Shown in pieces: positions 14,004 through 16,167 of a stretch of DNA of 16,167 nt. The position numbers and the translations under genes are program-made. The DNA comes from DASSTY01 sp035760645 (GTDB lineage Bacteria > Gemmatimonadota > Gemmatimonadetes > Gemmatimonadales > GWC2-71-9): NCBI GenBank assembly GCA_035760645.1, contig DASTSO010000100.1, positions 1 through 16,167 on the forward strand, written 5' to 3'. Under the pieces are notes generated by a model. The model was not told the origin of the DNA. It made no database searches and saw only the letters and a list, made by a program, of their open reading frames with translations. Position 1 is the stretch's first letter. The number at the start of each line of letters is the position of its first letter.

Positions 14004-15577
14004 GAGCGATGACGTGGCTGCTGGCGGCGATGAGTGCGGGCCTGGCGCCGCAGGCGCCGCCCGCACCGGCGCGGCCGGTCGTCGTCGCCTCGAAGCCGTT
14101 CGCCGAGTCGTATCTTCTCGCCGAGATGTTCGCGCAGCTCCTCGAGGCGCGCGGCTACGCCGTGGACCGCCGCCCCGGGCTCGGCGCGACGGAGGTCGCG
14201 TTCGGCGCGCTGCGCGCGGGCGCGATCGACGTCTATCCCGAGTACACCGGCACCGGCCTCATCGCGATCCTCGGTGAACGGCCGGCGGCCGACCCCGCGG
14301 CGGTCTACGCCCGCGTCGCCGCCGCGTTCCGTGAGCGCTGGGGCATCCGCTGGCTCCCGCCGCTCGGCTTCGAGAACACCTACGCGATCGCCGTCCGCCG
14401 CGCGACCGCCGAGCGGTACGGGCTGCGCACGCTGAGCGATCTGGCGCGGGTGGGCGGCGCGCTCACCGCGGGGCTCACCCCCGACTTCGTGGGCCGGGCC
14501 GACGGGCTGCCGGGGCTCGCGCGCGCGTACGGGCTGCGCTTCGAGGCGGTGCGCCCGCTGGTGCCGGCGGTGAAGTACCAGGCGCTCGCCGAGGGCGCGG
14601 TGGACGTGATCGACGGCTACTCGACCGACGGCCAGATCGCGCGCTACGATCTCGTGGTCCTCGCCGACGACCGGCACTTCTTCCCCGCGTACGAGGCGGC
14701 GGCGCTGGTCGGCGCCGACCTCGCGCGCACGTCGCCGGGCGCGGCGCTCGCGCTCACCGAGCTGAGCGGCCGGCTCGACGTGCGGCGGATGCGGGAGCTG
14801 AATCGCAGGGTGGAGGTGGACCGCGAGCCGGTCGCGGCGGTGGCGCGCGACGCGCTCGCCGGGCTCGGGCTCGCCGGGCTCGGGCTCGCCGGGGGAGCGC
14901 GCGCACCGGCGGCGTCGCGCGCGGCATCGCAGTCGCGGCCGCCGTCGCTCCTCGCTTATATGCTCGAGCGGCGGGCGCTGCTCGCCCGGCTCACGCTGCG
15001 GCACCTGCTGCTGGTCGCGGGCTCGCTCGCCGCGGGGATCGCGCTCGCGCTGCCGCTGGGTCTCCTGCTCGCGCGGGTGCCGCGGCCGGCCGGCGCGGTG
15101 CTCGGCGCCGTGGGGCTGCTCCAGACGATCCCGTCGCTCGCGCTCCTCGCCTTCATGCTCCCGCTGCTCGGCATCGGCGTGGTGCCTGCGCTGGTGGCGC
15201 TCTTTCTCTATTCCCTCTATCCGATCCTCCGGAACACGTACGCCGGCGTCCGCGCCGCCGATCCCGTCGCCGCCGAGGCGGCGCTGTCGCTCGGGATGAC
15301 GCCGGGCCAGGTGCTCCGGTGGGTGCGCCTTCCGCTCGCGGCACCGGTGATCATGGCGGGGATCCGCACCGCTGCGGTGATCGGCGTCGGCACCGCGACG
15401 CTCGCGGCGCTCATCGGCGCCGGCGGCCTGGGCGACCCGATCGTCGCGGGGCTCGCGCTCGCCGACGCGCGGATGATCCTCTCGGGCGCGATCCCGGCGG
15501 CGCTGCTGGCGCTGGTGGTGGATGCGGGGCTCGGGTGGATGGAGCGGCGGGTGACGCCGCGGGGGGTGCGGGGGTAG
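14000..15577 (+). CDS. Fused substrate-binding protein/permease of an osmoprotectant-type ABC importer (SBP first, permease second)
   Basis: The protein has 525 residues. Residues 1-25 are a short export signal or anchor. Residues 26-295 are an OpuCC/ProX-like binding domain with the family landmarks SKPFAESYLLAEM (31-43), DVYPEYTGTG (77-86), LGFENTYAIAV (122-132) and DGYSTDGQI (205-213). A flexible linker (about 296-318, Ala/Ser/Pro-rich) leads to a permease (about 325-515) with five membrane segments. Its EAA loop, EAALSLGMTPGQVLRWVRLPLA (426-447), contacts the ATPase. A five-segment permease with a cytoplasmic EAA loop between segments 3 and 4 has its N-terminus outside, which agrees with an exported domain placed first. 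Ligands in this family include glycine betaine, choline, carnitine, bile acids and ergothioneine; the substrate here cannot be told. Two such chains and two ATPases would form the transporter. Confidence 0.9.
   Translation: MRAMTWLLAAMSAGLAPQAPPAPARPVVVASKPFAESYLLAEMFAQLLEARGYAVDRRPGLGATEVAFGALRAGAIDVYPEYTGTGLIAILGERPAADPAAVYARVAAAFRERWGIRWLPPLGFENTYAIAVRRATAERYGLRTLSDLARVGGALTAGLTPDFVGRADGLPGLARAYGLRFEAVRPLVPAVKYQALAEGAVDVIDGYSTDGQIARYDLVVLADDRHFFPAYEAAALVGADLARTSPGAALALTELSGRLDVRRMRELNRRVEVDREPVAAVARDALAGLGLAGLGLAGGARAPAASRAASQSRPPSLLAYMLERRALLARLTLRHLLLVAGSLAAGIALALPLGLLLARVPRPAGAVLGAVGLLQTIPSLALLAFMLPLLGIGVVPALVALFLYSLYPILRNTYAGVRAADPVAAEAALSLGMTPGQVLRWVRLPLAAPVIMAGIRTAAVIGVGTATLAALIGAGGLGDPIVAGLALADARMILSGAIPAALLALVVDAGLGWMERRVTPRGVRG
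14854..14893 (+). repeat. 15-bp tandem repeat at the end of the binding domain
   Basis: GCTCGCCGGGCTCGG is repeated at 14854-14868 and 14869-14883, with ten further bases at 14884-14893. It encodes LAGLGLAGLGLAGG where the binding domain ends and the linker starts. The unit keeps the frame, so linker length could vary between strains. Confidence 0.8.
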
Positions 15578-15590
15578 GTGTGCAGCCCCC
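15570..15590 (+). terminator. Weak hairpin overlapping the stop codon of the importer gene
   Basis: GGGGGT (15570-15575) can pair with GCCCCC (15585-15590) around a 9-nt loop. There is no U-tract. It is the only stem close to the operon end, so it is noted with low confidence. Confidence 0.2.
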
Positions 15591-15683
15591 CCAGCGCTTC
15601 AGGACTGGAGGATCGTCCCCGCTCGCCCCGAGGACGACGGCGCCGATGGTCGTGCGTGAGCCGATGGACCTGGGGACTCCAGT

Positions 15684-15700
15684 CGTCACGACACGTGACG
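15684..15700. promoter_or_regulatory. Perfect 7-3-7 palindrome, possible operator
   Basis: CGTCACG and CGTGACG are exact inverted copies around ACA. The size and symmetry fit a dimeric regulator site. It lies 204 nt before the last gene start and 107 nt after the importer operon. A small RNA stem is the alternative. Confidence 0.4.
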
Positions 15701-15782
15701 TACGCGCGCGTGGTCGGCCCGACATGCGACATGGCTGTTCCTGGGCGCTGTCGCACGCGAGCGCGAAACGCCGAGGACCGCG

Positions 15783-15804
15783 ACACTAGGGAAACCCCCA
15801 GTGT
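15783..15804. repeat. Imperfect hairpin in the intergenic region
   Basis: ACACT (15783-15787) pairs with AGTGT (15800-15804), and GGG (15789-15791) with part of the C run, separated by a small bulge and an A-rich loop. It could be part of a 5' leader structure or a weak terminator. Confidence 0.25.
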
Positions 15805-15903
15805 CCCCCTCCGCTCCCGGGCTGTAGGATCGTCCATCCTCGCGCACGGCGCGGGAATCGGATTATCGTACGTCTTCCCGACCACATCTCCCAGGAGCGA
15901 CCC

Positions 15904-16167
15904 ATGCCAGGCACCGGCCCGGACGGTCACGACATCACGCCGGCGGAAGCCCGCGAGCTGATTCGACGCTTCCGCGAGGCCCATGGGAACGATCCGGCGG
16001 TCGTGCGCTCGCACCGGATCGGGCGCGAGGTCATCGACCGGATCCTGCGGCAGGACGGGTGCACCGGGCTCCGGATCTATCACGGCCTCGAGGCGGCGGG
16101 CGACGAGCGCGGCGGCCCCGAGGCCCTCGTCTTCGTGGGCGTCACGGCCGCGGACGACGACCTGACC
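15904..16167 (+). CDS. Uncharacterised protein, N-terminal 88 residues (runs off the right edge)
   Basis: ATG 15904 follows AGGAG with a 6-nt spacer, and the frame is open to the window end. The visible part has a helix, TPAEARELIRRFREAH (12-27), a basic VVRSHRIGREVIDRILRQDGCTGLRIYHGLE, and then a strand ending LVFVGVTAADDDLT. The LRIYHGL...LVFVGV pattern recalls a family of small hypothetical proteins (GIRIYYGLD...LVIVGVD) common in Bacteroidota and related phyla. No function is known to me. There is no signal peptide. It is preceded by a long gap, so it probably has its own promoter. Confidence 0.75.
   Translation, partial: MPGTGPDGHDITPAEARELIRRFREAHGNDPAVVRSHRIGREVIDRILRQDGCTGLRIYHGLEAAGDERGGPEALVFVGVTAADDDLT

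Larger units (their letters stand above)
15578..15903. other. 326-nt intergenic region without a recognisable gene
   Basis: No reading frame here resembles a protein. It contains a perfect palindrome (15684-15700), a small hairpin (15783-15804) and an imperfect 22-nt direct repeat. The repeat copies are at 15605-15626 and 15822-15843, matching at 18 of 22 positions and sharing AGGATCGTCC. AT-rich GATTATCGTA (15861-15870) is the only spot resembling a -10 region for the gene that follows; no matching -35 is evident. Confidence 0.6.

Overview
The window is a very GC-rich, gene-dense bacterial chromosome segment with short gaps, ATGA/GTGA stop-start overlaps and strong G/C third-position bias. 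The high GC, secreted beta-propeller and DUF305 proteins, an ABC-2 permease fused to an M1 peptidase, and many SnoaL/tautomerase/DHFR-like enzymes together suggest a Gemmatimonadota-type soil bacterium. That placement is inference from gene content and is not proven by any marker gene. No rRNA, tRNA, CRISPR array, phage or insertion-sequence genes were recognised.

Region 1 (1-3426, minus strand): a DUF305 protein rich in His and Met is followed 32 nt later by a large secreted LVIVD-repeat beta-propeller protein. Two GC-rich hairpins come next, then the start of a multi-PAS sensor protein that runs off the left edge. DUF305 plus LVIVD looks like a two-gene exported module, possibly handling copper or another metal.

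Region 2 (3704-8255, plus strand): an ABC ATPase overlaps (ATGA) a large gene for an ABC-2 permease fused to an M1-family metallopeptidase of about 1206 residues. In this sequence one base appears to be missing after position 6246. The reading frame is therefore broken between the permease half (4636-6327 as read) and the peptidase half (about 6249-8255).

Region 3 (8242-11258): a SnoaL-like protein (minus) meets the peptidase gene tail to tail. A degraded DHFR/RibD-like fragment follows. Next is a tightly packed plus-strand operon: secreted esterase with an extra N-terminal domain, an unknown 154-residue protein with a CxxC motif (GTGA overlap), and an intact DHFR-family protein (2-nt gap).

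Region 4 (11274-13131, minus strand): a DHA2-type drug-efflux MFS transporter lies upstream of a small 4-oxalocrotonate-tautomerase-like protein.

Region 5 (13245-15577, plus strand): an osmoprotectant/quaternary-amine ABC importer encoded by only two genes. These are an OpuCA/ProV-like ATPase and a single polypeptide joining an N-terminal substrate-binding domain to a C-terminal permease. A 326-nt non-coding gap with a perfect 7-3-7 palindrome follows, and then the start of an uncharacterised gene cut by the right edge.

The most useful points for follow-up are the frameshift in the permease-peptidase fusion, the SBP-first importer fusion, the DUF305-LVIVD pair, the extra domain on the esterase, and the unknown CxxC protein coupled to it. 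No clearly new defence, mobile or RNA-based system was seen.
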